Source: Lachnospiraceae bacterium
GTDB taxonomy: Bacteria; Bacillota; Clostridia; Lachnospirales; Lachnospiraceae
Direction of reading: 5' to 3'
Length of the DNA: 64,000 nt
Assembly: GCA_022791755.1 (NCBI GenBank)
Contig: JAAVZR010000017.1
Span: forward strand, 32,681-96,680
Shown here: positions 42,488 through 51,254 of the stretch, one piece after another
How the letters are laid out: the number at the start of each line of letters is the position of its first letter
How positions within the stretch are numbered: the stretch's first letter is position 1
Made by a program: the position numbers and the translations under genes
The notes under the pieces: model-generated
The model's input: the letters and a program-made list of their open reading frames with translations, nothing else
The model's database searches: none
Told to the model about the DNA's origin: nothing

Positions 42488-43579
42488 ATGACAGAGTGGA
42501 TGGAAAAGATGAAGGCAGACAGGAAAGCCCTGATCAGCGAGGCGGCTCCTGTTTTGGCAGACTGGTATCGTGAAAACGGCCGCGCGCTGCCCTGGCGTCA
42601 GGACAGAGACGCCTATAAAATATGGATATCGGAAATCATGCTGCAGCAGACCCGGATTGAGGCAGTGAAGCCTTACTATGCCCGCTTTATGGAGGAGCTG
42701 CCGGATCTGTCTGCTCTGGCGCAGGTGGAGGAGGACCGGCTTCTTAAGCTGTGGGAGGGCCTGGGGTATTACAGTCGGGCCCGGAACCTGAAGAAATGTG
42801 CCATGGAGGTGACGGAGCGCTGGGGAGGGCAGCTGCCCGCGGACTATGAAGCATTGAAGCGGCTGCCCGGTATCGGCCCCTATACCGCGGGAGCCATCGC
42901 CTCCATGGCCTACGGGATCCCGGTCCCGGCAGTGGACGGCAATGTGCTGCGGGTTCTGTCGAGGCTTTTGGCTGATAGCGCGGATATCGGACAGGCTTCG
43001 GTAAAGAGAGAGGCCGAAAGGCTTTTGACAGACTGCCTGCCAAAGGACAGGCCGGGAGACTTCAATGAAGGCATCATGGAGCTGGGGGAGACCATATGTA
43101 TCCCCAATGGCCGTCCGTCCTGCAATGACTGCCCTCTAAAGACGCTGTGCCTGGCCGTCCGGCAGGGGATACAGGAGGAGCTGCCGGTGAAGACACCGAA
43201 GAGGGCCAGGCGCAGAGAACAAAGGACCGTACTGCTTTTGCAGTATGAAACAGAGTCCTCGGGGCTGGTCACAGGGATACGAAAGAGACCGGAGGACGGG
43301 CTTTTGGCCGGACTGTATGAGCTCCCCTCCCTTCCCGGCGAGATGACACAGGAGGAGATACGCAGGACACTCAGCGAGCGGGGAGTGGATGCGCGGGAGA
43401 TACGGGAGGCCGGAAAAGCCCGCCATATATTCAGCCATGTGGAATGGGATATGACGGGCTATGTGGTGCGGCTTGACAGATTGCCGGATCCGGGAGATCT
43501 CATATTCGTGGAGAAGGCGCAGGTGAAAGAGGACTATGCGCTGCCGGCTGCCTTTCGGGCGTTTCGGAAATATCTGTAA
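42488..43579 (+). CDS. mutY: A/G-specific adenine glycosylase
   Basis: 363 residues. LPWRQDRDAYKIWISEIMLQ then QTRIEAVKPYY includes the catalytic Glu region, helix-hairpin-helix LPGIGPYTAGAIASMAYG near residue 124, catalytic Asp in PAVDGNVLRVLSR, and the 4Fe-4S Cys set CIPNGRPSCNDCPLKTLC near 203. The C-terminal part (ETESSGLVTGIRKRPEDGLL) is the NUDIX-like 8-oxoG reader. Removes A opposite 8-oxoG. The ribosome site is weak (AAAGAG). Its last 80 bp overlap the convergent yhaN-like gene. Confidence 0.93.
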   Translation: MTEWMEKMKADRKALISEAAPVLADWYRENGRALPWRQDRDAYKIWISEIMLQQTRIEAVKPYYARFMEELPDLSALAQVEEDRLLKLWEGLGYYSRARNLKKCAMEVTERWGGQLPADYEALKRLPGIGPYTAGAIASMAYGIPVPAVDGNVLRVLSRLLADSADIGQASVKREAERLLTDCLPKDRPGDFNEGIMELGETICIPNGRPSCNDCPLKTLCLAVRQGIQEELPVKTPKRARRREQRTVLLLQYETESSGLVTGIRKRPEDGLLAGLYELPSLPGEMTQEEIRRTLSERGVDAREIREAGKARHIFSHVEWDMTGYVVRLDRLPDPGDLIFVEKAQVKEDYALPAAFRAFRKYL

Positions 43580-45212
43580 AAGCAAAGGGGATCCTTTCCT
43601 TCATCAGCAGGGAGGCTTCCCTTTTTTGGCAGGTAAAGATAAAGATCTGGCCGGAATAGTTCTCTGCCAGCCACATGAGGGTGTGGGCCAGCCGTTCGTC
43701 GTCGTAGGCCAGAAAGCAGTCGTCCAGAAGCAATGGCATACCGCCCAGAGGAAATACCAGATCAATGACGGCCAGACGCAGAGACAGCCAGATCTGCTCG
43801 ATTGTGCCGCGGCTCAGGGATTCTAACGGTACGGTGCGGCTGCCGGCGCGCACGGAGATATTCAGATGGTCATCCACATATACGCTGTCATAGGCGCCGC
43901 CGGTGAGGCCGCAGAGGATGAACGACATGGCTTCATTTAGGTGGGGGCCCAGAGAGGTCTTCATCTGTTCCGAGGCGGCCTGTAAGGTGGTCATGGCCAG
44001 GGCGATGGCCTGCAGCTCCAGCCGGATTTCGTTCTGGGCGGCGTTTTGGGCGGCCAGGATTTCCAGATCTTCCTCCATGGAACGGATACGCTCCAGGAGC
44101 TGTTCCTGCTCCCACTCCAGGCGGCTGACCTCCCGGATGCGTTTTTGCAGGGATTTAAGCCGGCGCTGCGAGGACATGGGTTCTTCCGGCTCGTTTTCGT
44201 CCTGCCGGAGATCATCGGGCCGGGCGTCTTCTTCGGAATCCAAAGGCCAGTCGCTGGGGCCGGACCGGCGGCGTGGCGGAAGGAGCAGAACCAGTAGGGC
44301 CAGTATACCTGTGACCGCTGCGGCAGGTCCGGCGAAGGCGCCGGGCAGCCGGGTCCCGGCCTGCCACAGCCCGGCGGCCAGCAAAAACAGCAGGGCGGCG
44401 GGCAGAAGGCGGCGAAACAGAAAGGCCCAAAAGGGGCGGGACGGAGGCTGGGAGCCGATGGAAGAATCTTCCTCAGGGCAGCAGGATTCGGAGCGGCTGC
44501 CACGGGCCAGCTGCTCTATACACAGGTCGGCCTGCTCCTCCAGCATGGCCTTTTCTTCTGCCGGAGAGGGGCCGCTATACTCATTCAGAAGAGAGCTCTG
44601 ACGGGAAAGCTCCTGGCGGAGATTCAGAATCCGCTTTTCCAGAGACGAATCCAGGGCAGCCTCCTGCCGTTTTCGCTCGGATTTCAGCCAGGCCATGGCG
44701 GCATGATAGTCGATGTGATCCGAGCCGCTCTGATACATGCCAGAAAGCCTTCGCCCCAGCTCCGCTGCCAGGGAATCTCCGGCAGCCGCGCTCAGCTGAC
44801 GGATGCTGATCGTATCGTAATAGAGACTCTCGGTCAGCCCCTCATAACAGCTTTCCGGCAGAGAATTATCCGGACACAGGCAGCGGCCGGAGAGCGGCCG
44901 GGTCAGATAGCATTCCCGGTGACCGGAGCGGAAGCTTCGCTCCAGAAGACAGGGTTCGTCCCCGGATTCAAAGGCCAGGCTGCCGCCATAGGCCGCGTCG
45001 TGATCCCAGGGCAGATAACGGGAATAGAGGTCGTTTCGCGCCGCCTTTCCCCGCCCTCTCTCCAGGCCAAAGAGCATACAGCCGATAAAGGTGTGAAGTG
45101 TGGATTTACCGGCCTCGTTGGGGCCGTACAGGATGTGAATCCCATCCTGAAAGAAAAAAGTCCGGCGGTAAAACCGGCCAAAACCGTGGATTGATACTTC
45201 TGTCAGCTTCAT
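43500..45212 (-). CDS. SbcC/YhaN-like ATPase with membrane helices
   Basis: 570 residues. Walker A YGPNEAGKSTLHTFIGC near residue 32; a coiled coil around 190-230; two membrane helices around 275-320 (PAALLFLLAAGLWQAGTRLP, TGILALLVLLLP); a second coiled coil (residues 360-420); the SMC-like signature SLSRGTIEQIWLSLRLAVID and Walker B MPLLLDDCFLAYDD near the C-terminus. It resembles Firmicutes YhaN, the partner of YhaO, a DNA-end processing pair. The ATG at 45212 has GAGGACG upstream. It follows the nuclease gene by 77 bp and overlaps mutY tail-to-tail. Confidence 0.82.
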   Translation of the reverse strand: MKLTEVSIHGFGRFYRRTFFFQDGIHILYGPNEAGKSTLHTFIGCMLFGLERGRGKAARNDLYSRYLPWDHDAAYGGSLAFESGDEPCLLERSFRSGHRECYLTRPLSGRCLCPDNSLPESCYEGLTESLYYDTISIRQLSAAAGDSLAAELGRRLSGMYQSGSDHIDYHAAMAWLKSERKRQEAALDSSLEKRILNLRQELSRQSSLLNEYSGPSPAEEKAMLEEQADLCIEQLARGSRSESCCPEEDSSIGSQPPSRPFWAFLFRRLLPAALLFLLAAGLWQAGTRLPGAFAGPAAAVTGILALLVLLLPPRRRSGPSDWPLDSEEDARPDDLRQDENEPEEPMSSQRRLKSLQKRIREVSRLEWEQEQLLERIRSMEEDLEILAAQNAAQNEIRLELQAIALAMTTLQAASEQMKTSLGPHLNEAMSFILCGLTGGAYDSVYVDDHLNISVRAGSRTVPLESLSRGTIEQIWLSLRLAVIDLVFPLGGMPLLLDDCFLAYDDERLAHTLMWLAENYSGQIFIFTCQKREASLLMKERIPFAFTDISETPERQPAAHSPLSPAPSPRI

Positions 45213-45289
45213 ACCGTCCTCATCTTCAGGATTGCACAGGCGTGTGGCACAGGGCAATCCATGGGTATCATAAAGTCAAAAACCGTTCC

Positions 45290-46336
45290 TTACTTGTCCG
45301 GCAGACAGGCCCGGACGCCGTAGGCCGTCATCTTATCCCTGAGAGGCCCCGGAGGCAGCTGTTTGGCTTCTTTTAAGAACAGGCCCAGCAGATCTCCCTC
45401 GTGAAGGCGGCTTAACCGGTCATAGTCCAGAAAGATACGAGTTCGGTCTGTCCACTGTCCGATGCGTCCGCTCAGGGGAACCGGCTGGGAAAAATCGGTA
45501 TCCGGGTGGCGTTCTCCATCCAGAGTAATGAGATAGATGTGCTGAGATCCTCTTTTTTCTATGGTCTGTTCCAGGGTGCGGGCCAGCCCCTCTCTGGTGA
45601 CGTCCGGGGTGATGCGGACGGCGAGAGGCAGATAGCTCGTCCGGGCGCAGGGGATGAAGCGCAACAGAGTCTGTCTGTCGGTGATATCGGCAACGATGTA
45701 TCCGCGGGCGCCCAGATCGGTGCGATCCACAGGCTCGGGAGAGCCGCACCAGGCCAGACGCAGGTCTTCTCTGAGATCCGGCTTATGGATGTGCCCCAGA
45801 GCAGCATAGTGAAAGCCGGCGGCTGCCAGCCGGTTTATGTCTATGGGTACATGCTTTTCGTCCCCGCCATGGCCTAAAAGAATGTGGATCCGTCCGTCGC
45901 GGGGAGCTCTGAGCCTGTCATAGAGAGGCTCCCGGATCTCGGTCTGATGATAGCTGAAACCATGTACCTCCGTATTCAGGTCTTCAAAAAAAACCGACTC
46001 CGTTTGGGAATCGGAGAGAAAGACCACATTCTCCCCCCAGGAAAAATCCCGATAGTGCGAACGGGGCGAGAGACAGTCATGGTTGCCGGCGATGAGGACT
46101 ACCTGTGTGGCGGCAAGCGATTCAAAGAGGGCATTCACTTCCCTGAGCTCTCTGAGGAGAGGCTGGTGGTGAAAGAGGTCACCGGCGATGAGCAAAAGAG
46201 CAGCCTTCTCCTCATTGGCAGTCTGTATGATACGCCTCAGCGCATTCCACAGGGCTTCGCTTCTCTCGTCGCTCCAGGGCCGGCCTTTATCGGGACGCAT
46301 CCCCAGATGCAGATCAGCGGTATGTATGATTTTCAT
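45290..46336 (-). CDS. yhaO: SbcD/YhaO-like DNA repair exonuclease
   Basis: 348 residues. Metallophosphoesterase motifs: IIHTADLHLGMRP, LLIAGDLFHH, VLIAGNHDCLS, ILLGHGGDE and ALGHIHKPD (residues 3 to about 188), then the capping domain. SbcD/Mre11 proteins are Mn-dependent DNA nucleases paired with an SMC-like ATPase, here the next gene. The ATG at 46336 has AGGAG 7 nt before it. Transcribed from the hairpin-repeat promoter at 46458-46486, with a leader of about 115 nt. Confidence 0.88.
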   Translation of the reverse strand: MKIIHTADLHLGMRPDKGRPWSDERSEALWNALRRIIQTANEEKAALLLIAGDLFHHQPLLRELREVNALFESLAATQVVLIAGNHDCLSPRSHYRDFSWGENVVFLSDSQTESVFFEDLNTEVHGFSYHQTEIREPLYDRLRAPRDGRIHILLGHGGDEKHVPIDINRLAAAGFHYAALGHIHKPDLREDLRLAWCGSPEPVDRTDLGARGYIVADITDRQTLLRFIPCARTSYLPLAVRITPDVTREGLARTLEQTIEKRGSQHIYLITLDGERHPDTDFSQPVPLSGRIGQWTDRTRIFLDYDRLSRLHEGDLLGLFLKEAKQLPPGPLRDKMTAYGVRACLPDK

Positions 46337-46457
46337 TCCTGTTCTCCTGTGACAACTTCCCGGTATATTTCGCAGGCAAGAAAAAGAAATATTCCCGGAG
46401 CCTATTTGGGAAAGTGATAATTTTCGACCCAAAAAACAGTTACCTTTCCCGATAATA

Positions 46458-46568
46458 ATTGTACCTTATCAGACGAAGTCTGTCTACCCCGCAGGGGTAT
46501 GAATTAAGGGATCCCCGCAGGGGGATACCTTATCAGACGAAGTCTGTCTACCCCGCAGGGGTATGAAT
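46458..46568 (-). promoter_or_regulatory. Hairpin repeat family, locus C (two units), with the yhaO promoter
   Basis: On the minus strand: -35 TAGACA (46481-46486), 17-bp spacer, -10 TACAAT (46458-46463). Units at 46462 and 46526 are identical: CAGAC-GAA-GTCTG then ACCCC-GCA-GGGGT. The linker hairpin is ATCCCC-GCAG-GGGGAT. Compared with locus A the arms and loops changed together. Confidence 0.75.
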
Positions 46569-46621
46569 TTCCCGCAACAGGGCAGGGGCGAGTTTGATAT
46601 TGTCAATATTGGTTGATATTT

Positions 46622-47470
46622 TTATTTGAATGCCGGACTCTGAATCAAACTTACTTTAGTGATTCCGGCAATCAATATCCCAATAAGCGCAGCTGTATCC
46701 ACAAGCAAAACAGCAGTTACATTTTTCATCAATCCATATACAAACATTATCGAAAATACCTCCACTGACAGCGCAATAAAACATAAATAATTTGATAAAT
46801 ATTCTGCTATAAGTTCTCCGTAGATATAGTGTATTAAAAATTTCACATAGATAACCGGCCTTAATAAAAAACGGATACAGATACAAGCCAATGGATATGC
46901 AAAAATAAATTTCTTATCTGCAACCGAAGCTGCGATTCCGTTGTCCCATTGAACAGGAATCTCAGGCGGTAATTTCGCATATGATAATATTCCGATTATT
47001 AAACAGAATGATGTGATAATTGCCCAAGTAATAAGGCTGCCCCAAATATACAGGAAGCTAACGGAATCCAGTTTGAAAACAGGTTTATTATTGCTCCAAT
47101 AAGTATCCAGATCTGCTACATATTTCTCAACTTGTAATTCATCAAAACTGATATTTCCTGATTCAAGCATTCTTTCACACATGGTTTTTGCCTGACTTAA
47201 ACCCTCTATTTGTGTTTGGATTGCTGTAGTTTGTTTTCTTATAATTTCTGTCAAGGGCACGTTATCAGATATGACATTACGGATATCTTCAATGGAAATT
47301 TCCAGTGTCCGCAAATAAGCGATTTTTTTAATGTTTTCAACATCTTTTTCAGAATAATCCCTATATCCGTTTTTATCATTTCGTGACGGTTCTATAAGTT
47401 TTTCTTTTTCATAAAAACGTATGTTGGAACGTGTTAATCCTGTCCTCTCTTCAACTTCTTTTATCGTCAT
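46622..47470 (-). CDS. MerR family regulator with membrane domain
   Basis: 282 residues. N-terminal MerR HTH (MTIKEVEERTGLTRSNIRFY, then NGYRDYSEKDVENIKKIAYL), a helical linker to about residue 125, then four or so membrane helices with PPEIPVQWDNGI, the motif of DUF1648-type membrane proteins. GGAGG precedes the ATG at 47470. Third gene after an ABC ATPase and permease, and the ATPase promoter has the 19-bp spacer favoured by MerR activators. Probably senses a membrane-active compound and activates the exporter (inference). AT-rich unlike its neighbours. Confidence 0.82.
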   Translation of the reverse strand: MTIKEVEERTGLTRSNIRFYEKEKLIEPSRNDKNGYRDYSEKDVENIKKIAYLRTLEISIEDIRNVISDNVPLTEIIRKQTTAIQTQIEGLSQAKTMCERMLESGNISFDELQVEKYVADLDTYWSNNKPVFKLDSVSFLYIWGSLITWAIITSFCLIIGILSYAKLPPEIPVQWDNGIAASVADKKFIFAYPLACICIRFLLRPVIYVKFLIHYIYGELIAEYLSNYLCFIALSVEVFSIMFVYGLMKNVTAVLLVDTAALIGILIAGITKVSLIQSPAFK

Positions 47471-47496
47471 AACGCCGACCTCCTTACTCCGGAAAG

Positions 47497-48234
47497 CTAT
47501 TGAATTTCTTTTTTGCCCATAACCATACATAATAAAATAGTTTCTGACAAAAGAAATATTAGCCCTACAATAACAGCCGTTGCAGATACTGATTTTGCAG
47601 AGTACATTCCAATCTGAAAGATATTGGAATCCAGCATAAATTGGTTTATCTGTAAATATGTAAAATGTTCAATAAGCACATACAAACCATTTAGAAATTT
47701 AAATGCTATTAAAAGTCCGGCTACCATGGTAAACGCTGTACTGTTGGTTAGTATATAAAAAAGCAACATTAAGCAGCAAAACGCATAATGTAAAATAAAC
47801 TGCACGATCAGCAATTCTATTATAGCAAAAAAGGAAAAATTAAAACATGTATTTCCAAAAAAGATTGCCCCTGCGGTAATCGTACATATCGAATATGCAA
47901 AAAAATGCAAAGCACAAGCAACAAATGATACCACAATCTCTGGCAGAACTAACATTTCACGCCGTGGAAGTTGATTGGCAATATTTTTTATGAAACCGTT
48001 CTTATACGGGGCACTCACAAATATAATAACCGCTACTGCGCATAGTATCATAATCATACCGCCGTTTATTTGTGCCGCCAGCAGTTCTCCGGCATTAGAA
48101 TAAATCTGAATTGATTTATTAGCGGAAACCAGCATAACGCTTAAAAAGGCAAGCGAAATATCAACAAATAGGATTGTCCATGTGGATGCAGAGTGAAAGA
48201 AACGATATAAATCCATTTTTATCATCTTAGTCAT
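47497..48234 (-). CDS. ABC-2 type transporter permease
   Basis: 245 residues and six membrane helices. Start MIKMDLYRFFHSASTWTILF is typical for lantibiotic-immunity-like permeases, with FVSAPYKNGFIKNIANQLPR after helix 2. Located 43 bp after the ATPase stop. Partner of that ATPase. Very AT-rich coding. Confidence 0.8.
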   Translation of the reverse strand: MTKMIKMDLYRFFHSASTWTILFVDISLAFLSVMLVSANKSIQIYSNAGELLAAQINGGMIMILCAVAVIIFVSAPYKNGFIKNIANQLPRREMLVLPEIVVSFVACALHFFAYSICTITAGAIFFGNTCFNFSFFAIIELLIVQFILHYAFCCLMLLFYILTNSTAFTMVAGLLIAFKFLNGLYVLIEHFTYLQINQFMLDSNIFQIGMYSAKSVSATAVIVGLIFLLSETILLCMVMGKKEIQ

Positions 48235-48277
48235 GAGATACGCCTCCTGTTAAGCTAAAAAAATATTCCTCTAAATC

Positions 48278-48940
48278 CTATGTCAATTCTGTTTTCAAAA
48301 TCTGCTTTTTCAATTCGCCTTTTTCAATGATTCCATAACTGGTGGCAATTTTGGATAGTTCTCCTAAAATATGGCTGGATATTATAAATGTTATTCCTCT
48401 TTCTCTGTTTAACTTGATAATCATTTCCCGAATTTCAGCCATGCCTTGTGGGTCAAGACCATTGATAGGTTCATCCAAAAGAACCAGTTCCGGATTTCCT
48501 GCCAAAGCTAACGCAATACCTAACCGTTGTTTCATTCCAACAGAAAAGTGTTTGACTTTTTTCTTGTCGGCAGCTGACAGTCCTACGCTTTCTAAAAGCT
48601 CTGCAATATAGCTTTTACTTGAAATGCCCTTTGCCAGACATTTTAGTTTTATATTCTCGTTTGCGTTCATATTCGGGTAAATGCCCGGACTTTCAATCAG
48701 CACTCCCACACGATTCTGCACATACATCGTATCATGGCCATTTTTCTTAAATAAACACACATTTCCTTCCGTGGGTTTTGCCAATCCGCTAATCAACCTT
48801 AAAACTGTGGTTTTCCCTGCCCCATTTCGCCCTGTCAGACCATAAATCTCTCCCTTTTTGACTGACAGATTCACATTGTTAATAACCTTATGTTTTCCAT
48901 ACCATTTCGTGAGATTATGGGTTTGTACTAAAATCTCCAT
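48278..48940 (-). CDS. ABC transporter ATP-binding protein
   Basis: 220 residues. Walker A GRNGAGKTTVLRLISGLA near residue 37, signature FSVGMKQRLGIALALAG near 132, Walker B LVLLDEPINGLDPQG near 152 and ISSHILGELSKIA. AGGAGG lies before the ATG at 48940. First gene of the ATPase, permease, MerR operon; BcrA/lantibiotic-immunity type. Promoter at 48979-49009. Confidence 0.9.
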   Translation of the reverse strand: MEILVQTHNLTKWYGKHKVINNVNLSVKKGEIYGLTGRNGAGKTTVLRLISGLAKPTEGNVCLFKKNGHDTMYVQNRVGVLIESPGIYPNMNANENIKLKCLAKGISSKSYIAELLESVGLSAADKKKVKHFSVGMKQRLGIALALAGNPELVLLDEPINGLDPQGMAEIREMIIKLNRERGITFIISSHILGELSKIATSYGIIEKGELKKQILKTELT

Positions 48941-48978
48941 GGTGTGCCCTCCTGTTGCAACGTTATTAGTTCCCTTGA

Positions 48979-49009
48979 AACATAGGGTATCAATAAGGTT
49001 TACAGTCAA
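48979..49009 (-). promoter_or_regulatory. MerR-type promoter with 19-bp spacer
   Basis: On the minus strand: -35 TTGACT (49004-49009), 19-bp spacer (AAACCTTATTGATACCC inside), -10 TATGTT (48979-48984). The overlong spacer is characteristic of promoters activated by MerR proteins through DNA distortion. Confidence 0.65.
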
Positions 49010-49083
49010 GTCCTTTTTTCAATTTTTTCAAATCAGTGAGATAATGAGTGGGATTCCATAGTTAAAACGGTTTTACTCAATCC

Positions 49084-49112
49084 TTGCTATCCTCATAAGA
49101 CAATGCTATAAT
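49084..49112 (+). promoter_or_regulatory. Promoter of the AgrC-like kinase
   Basis: TTGCTA (49084-49089), 17-bp spacer, TATAAT (49107-49112). Confidence 0.55.
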
Positions 49113-49187
49113 AAGTCGAAAAAATGAAACTATACCCTCTATATATTTTCTTGTCCACGGAGGGGGCGGAAAGAAATTTATAACACC

Positions 49188-50513
49188 ATGCCTTCATTAA
49201 GTGATTTTCTAATTGGATTTTTAGATAGCCTGACCGGGCATTTGGCGCTAACAGTCTATCTGCTGGCGGTGACAGACGAACGGGCGGTGTGGCGGCGGCT
49301 GAAAAGGCTGCCGTTTCTATTCCTATCCCCGCTCGTTTCTATCTTGCTTTCTATTGGCCTGTACGATGCTCCAAAATGGGGAATAAACCCATATTATATT
49401 AGCTCTTTTGCCATTCTTCTCATGATTTCTTTTTGGGTGCGGTGGGCGTGGCGATGGGAATTCTGGCGGGCCTTTGCCTCTGTCTGTATGGCGAGTATAT
49501 TTCAGGTGGCTGTTACCACTCTGACCTCGATGATCCCGGTCGAATTTGCCGTGGCAATCGGGCTGCACCTGGGCGTCAGCATTGCCGTTTCCCTGCTGCT
49601 TTACAAGCTGCGGTTTGGAACATGGTTTCGCGTACTGCTGGATAACGACCCGGTTCCATGGAGGACTGCTCTTCTTCTGTTCGCTCTGGAAGCTGTTATG
49701 GAGGTATTGCTCCGGATGGGAAACGGTGTTCAGCCCCGTTTTCTGATGTTTTACTACCTGCTGGTGGCGGTGATGGTCGTCCTGATGACTGTGCTGGTGG
49801 TCTACATGGCCCAGCAGATCGACACCACCAGAAAAATGCAGGCGCAGCAGGACATTATTGCCCAGCAGCAGCTCTATGAGCAAGACCTGGAGATGATTCG
49901 CCGTGAGGTGCGCGCGTTCCGCCATGACTATAAAAACCTTCTGGCAGGTTTGTCCCAACAGGCAGGGGCAGGAGAACTGGAGGGATTGCGCCATACCCTG
50001 TCCGAGCTGGATGCCGGGTTCGACCTGCGGATTGGCGAGAAAATCCAGTCATCCGCTCAAATCGGGAATGTACAGATTCCGGAAGTCAGGAGTCTCCTGC
50101 TAAGCAAACTCACCGTCATGCGGGAAAAGGGGGCGGAGTGTCATTTGGAGGTGATTTATCCGGTCGTGGCTGTGGATATGGATGTATGGGATTTTGTCCG
50201 CTGCCTAGGCATCTTGATAGACAACGCTGTGGAGGCTGCGCTGGATATGAAACAGCCTTGGGTGGAGATCGTGCTGCTGGCACAGCATGGGCAGGTGGTT
50301 CTTCGTGTATCCAATTCCTATGCGAATATTATTGAGCCGGGAAAAATGTGGGACGAAGGCTGGTCTACCAAGGGAACGGGCCGGGGACTGGGCCTGTCCA
50401 GCTATCAGCGCATTTTGGAGAATTATTCAAATGCCTCCACGCGCACCAGATGGGAAAACGGCGTATTTGTGCAGGAGATGACGGTGGAGGGCACAGGACA
50501 TGATCGGAATTAA
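49188..50513 (+). CDS. AgrC/ComD-type sensor histidine kinase
   Basis: 441 residues. About six membrane helices in residues 1-210, a coiled coil (QQDIIAQQQLYEQDLEMIRR), the phospho-acceptor motif VRAFRHDYKNLLAGL near residue 240, N box GILIDNAVEAALD and G box KGTGRGLGLSSYQRI. This is the peptide-sensing HPK10 group, whose partner is normally a LytTR response regulator; none is in the window. The nearest GGAGG is about 24 nt from the ATG, so the start is not certain. Followed by two small genes. Confidence 0.85.
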   Translation: MPSLSDFLIGFLDSLTGHLALTVYLLAVTDERAVWRRLKRLPFLFLSPLVSILLSIGLYDAPKWGINPYYISSFAILLMISFWVRWAWRWEFWRAFASVCMASIFQVAVTTLTSMIPVEFAVAIGLHLGVSIAVSLLLYKLRFGTWFRVLLDNDPVPWRTALLLFALEAVMEVLLRMGNGVQPRFLMFYYLLVAVMVVLMTVLVVYMAQQIDTTRKMQAQQDIIAQQQLYEQDLEMIRREVRAFRHDYKNLLAGLSQQAGAGELEGLRHTLSELDAGFDLRIGEKIQSSAQIGNVQIPEVRSLLLSKLTVMREKGAECHLEVIYPVVAVDMDVWDFVRCLGILIDNAVEAALDMKQPWVEIVLLAQHGQVVLRVSNSYANIIEPGKMWDEGWSTKGTGRGLGLSSYQRILENYSNASTRTRWENGVFVQEMTVEGTGHDRN

Positions 50514-50631
50514 TTTATGGGATGCTGGGGAAGCCATTTAGGAAATTTTTTTGTTCATTCGGGAAATTTGAACCATGCGACCGCGTTTATGTGGTATGGT
50601 TGCACTGTCAAACGGCAGGAGGGGAAAGGCG

Positions 50632-50712
50632 GTGAGCGAATGGCGAAGGATCGTTTTGGTCGATCAGAACGGCAAGCCTGTTGTCGCCCCTGTCAGGCAG
50701 AGAAAACAATAA
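50632..50712 (+). CDS. Very small peptide gene downstream of the AgrC-like kinase
   Basis: 26 codons from GTG: MSEWRRIVLVDQNGKPVVAP and a basic tail VRQRKQ. AGGAGGGG and AAAGGCG stand upstream. Charged and without Cys, so not a classical thiolactone autoinducer. It could be a linear signal, a leader peptide, or a chance frame. Confidence 0.35.
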   Translation: MSEWRRIVLVDQNGKPVVAPVRQRKQ

Positions 50713-50727
50713 AAGAGGAATGAAATT

Positions 50728-51135
50728 ATGAAATCAAAAGTTACTTTAAAAGAAATCGTAGGAACAAAAATCATTTACGCAGTGCTCCTTGTCAGCTATT
50801 ACTGGATGTGGGCAAGACAGGATTGGCACAGTTATTATGACTCGATCCAGAATGCGGTCGTTTTATTTACCATTGTATTTTTTGCAGAGCAGGGATATCG
50901 TATTCGCAAATACAGCAAAGAAGAAAAGGATCGGCAGGCAATTCTGAATCTGCGCAAAGCAGATGCAATCGGATTGAAAATTATGGTGGCCGCCGCGATC
51001 ATCATTGCCTTTTCGTGCGCCGTCTCATTCATAGATGGAAGAATGGCGGGCTATGCACTCGTTGGAATGATATTTGCATTAACTGTGATACGCTTCATTT
51101 TGTTTTGCGTGATGGACAGAAAAGAATTTCGCTGA
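50728..51135 (+). CDS. Small four-helix membrane protein
   Basis: 135 residues with membrane helices near residues 13-30, 41-58, 78-98 and 105-127 and a basic loop (RIRKYSKEEKDRQAILNLRK) in the middle. GAGG precedes the ATG. It follows the small peptide gene by 15 bp. No domain recognised. Followed by a strong terminator hairpin. Confidence 0.6.
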   Translation: MKSKVTLKEIVGTKIIYAVLLVSYYWMWARQDWHSYYDSIQNAVVLFTIVFFAEQGYRIRKYSKEEKDRQAILNLRKADAIGLKIMVAAAIIIAFSCAVSFIDGRMAGYALVGMIFALTVIRFILFCVMDRKEFR

Positions 51136-51191
51136 GCCCCCATAAGCTTTCGCAGGCTGTTCCATGGGGATTAAGTGCCGCCTTCCCGCTG

Positions 51192-51231
51192 CTTCTGTTC
51201 CGATTTCGTTTATTTCAAATCGGAACAGAAG
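51192..51231. terminator. Hairpin between convergent genes
   Basis: CTTCTGTTCCGATTT (51192-51206) pairs perfectly with AAATCGGAACAGAAG (51217-51231), a 15-bp stem with a 10-nt loop. It separates the membrane protein (plus) from clpP (minus). Confidence 0.7.
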
Positions 51232-51254
51232 GAAAAGTAAATGTACATAACATA

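Noticed and set aside
50517..50723. 68-codon frame from 50517
   Set aside because: No ribosome site, Cys/Trp-rich random look; the shorter GTG frame at 50632 is better supported.
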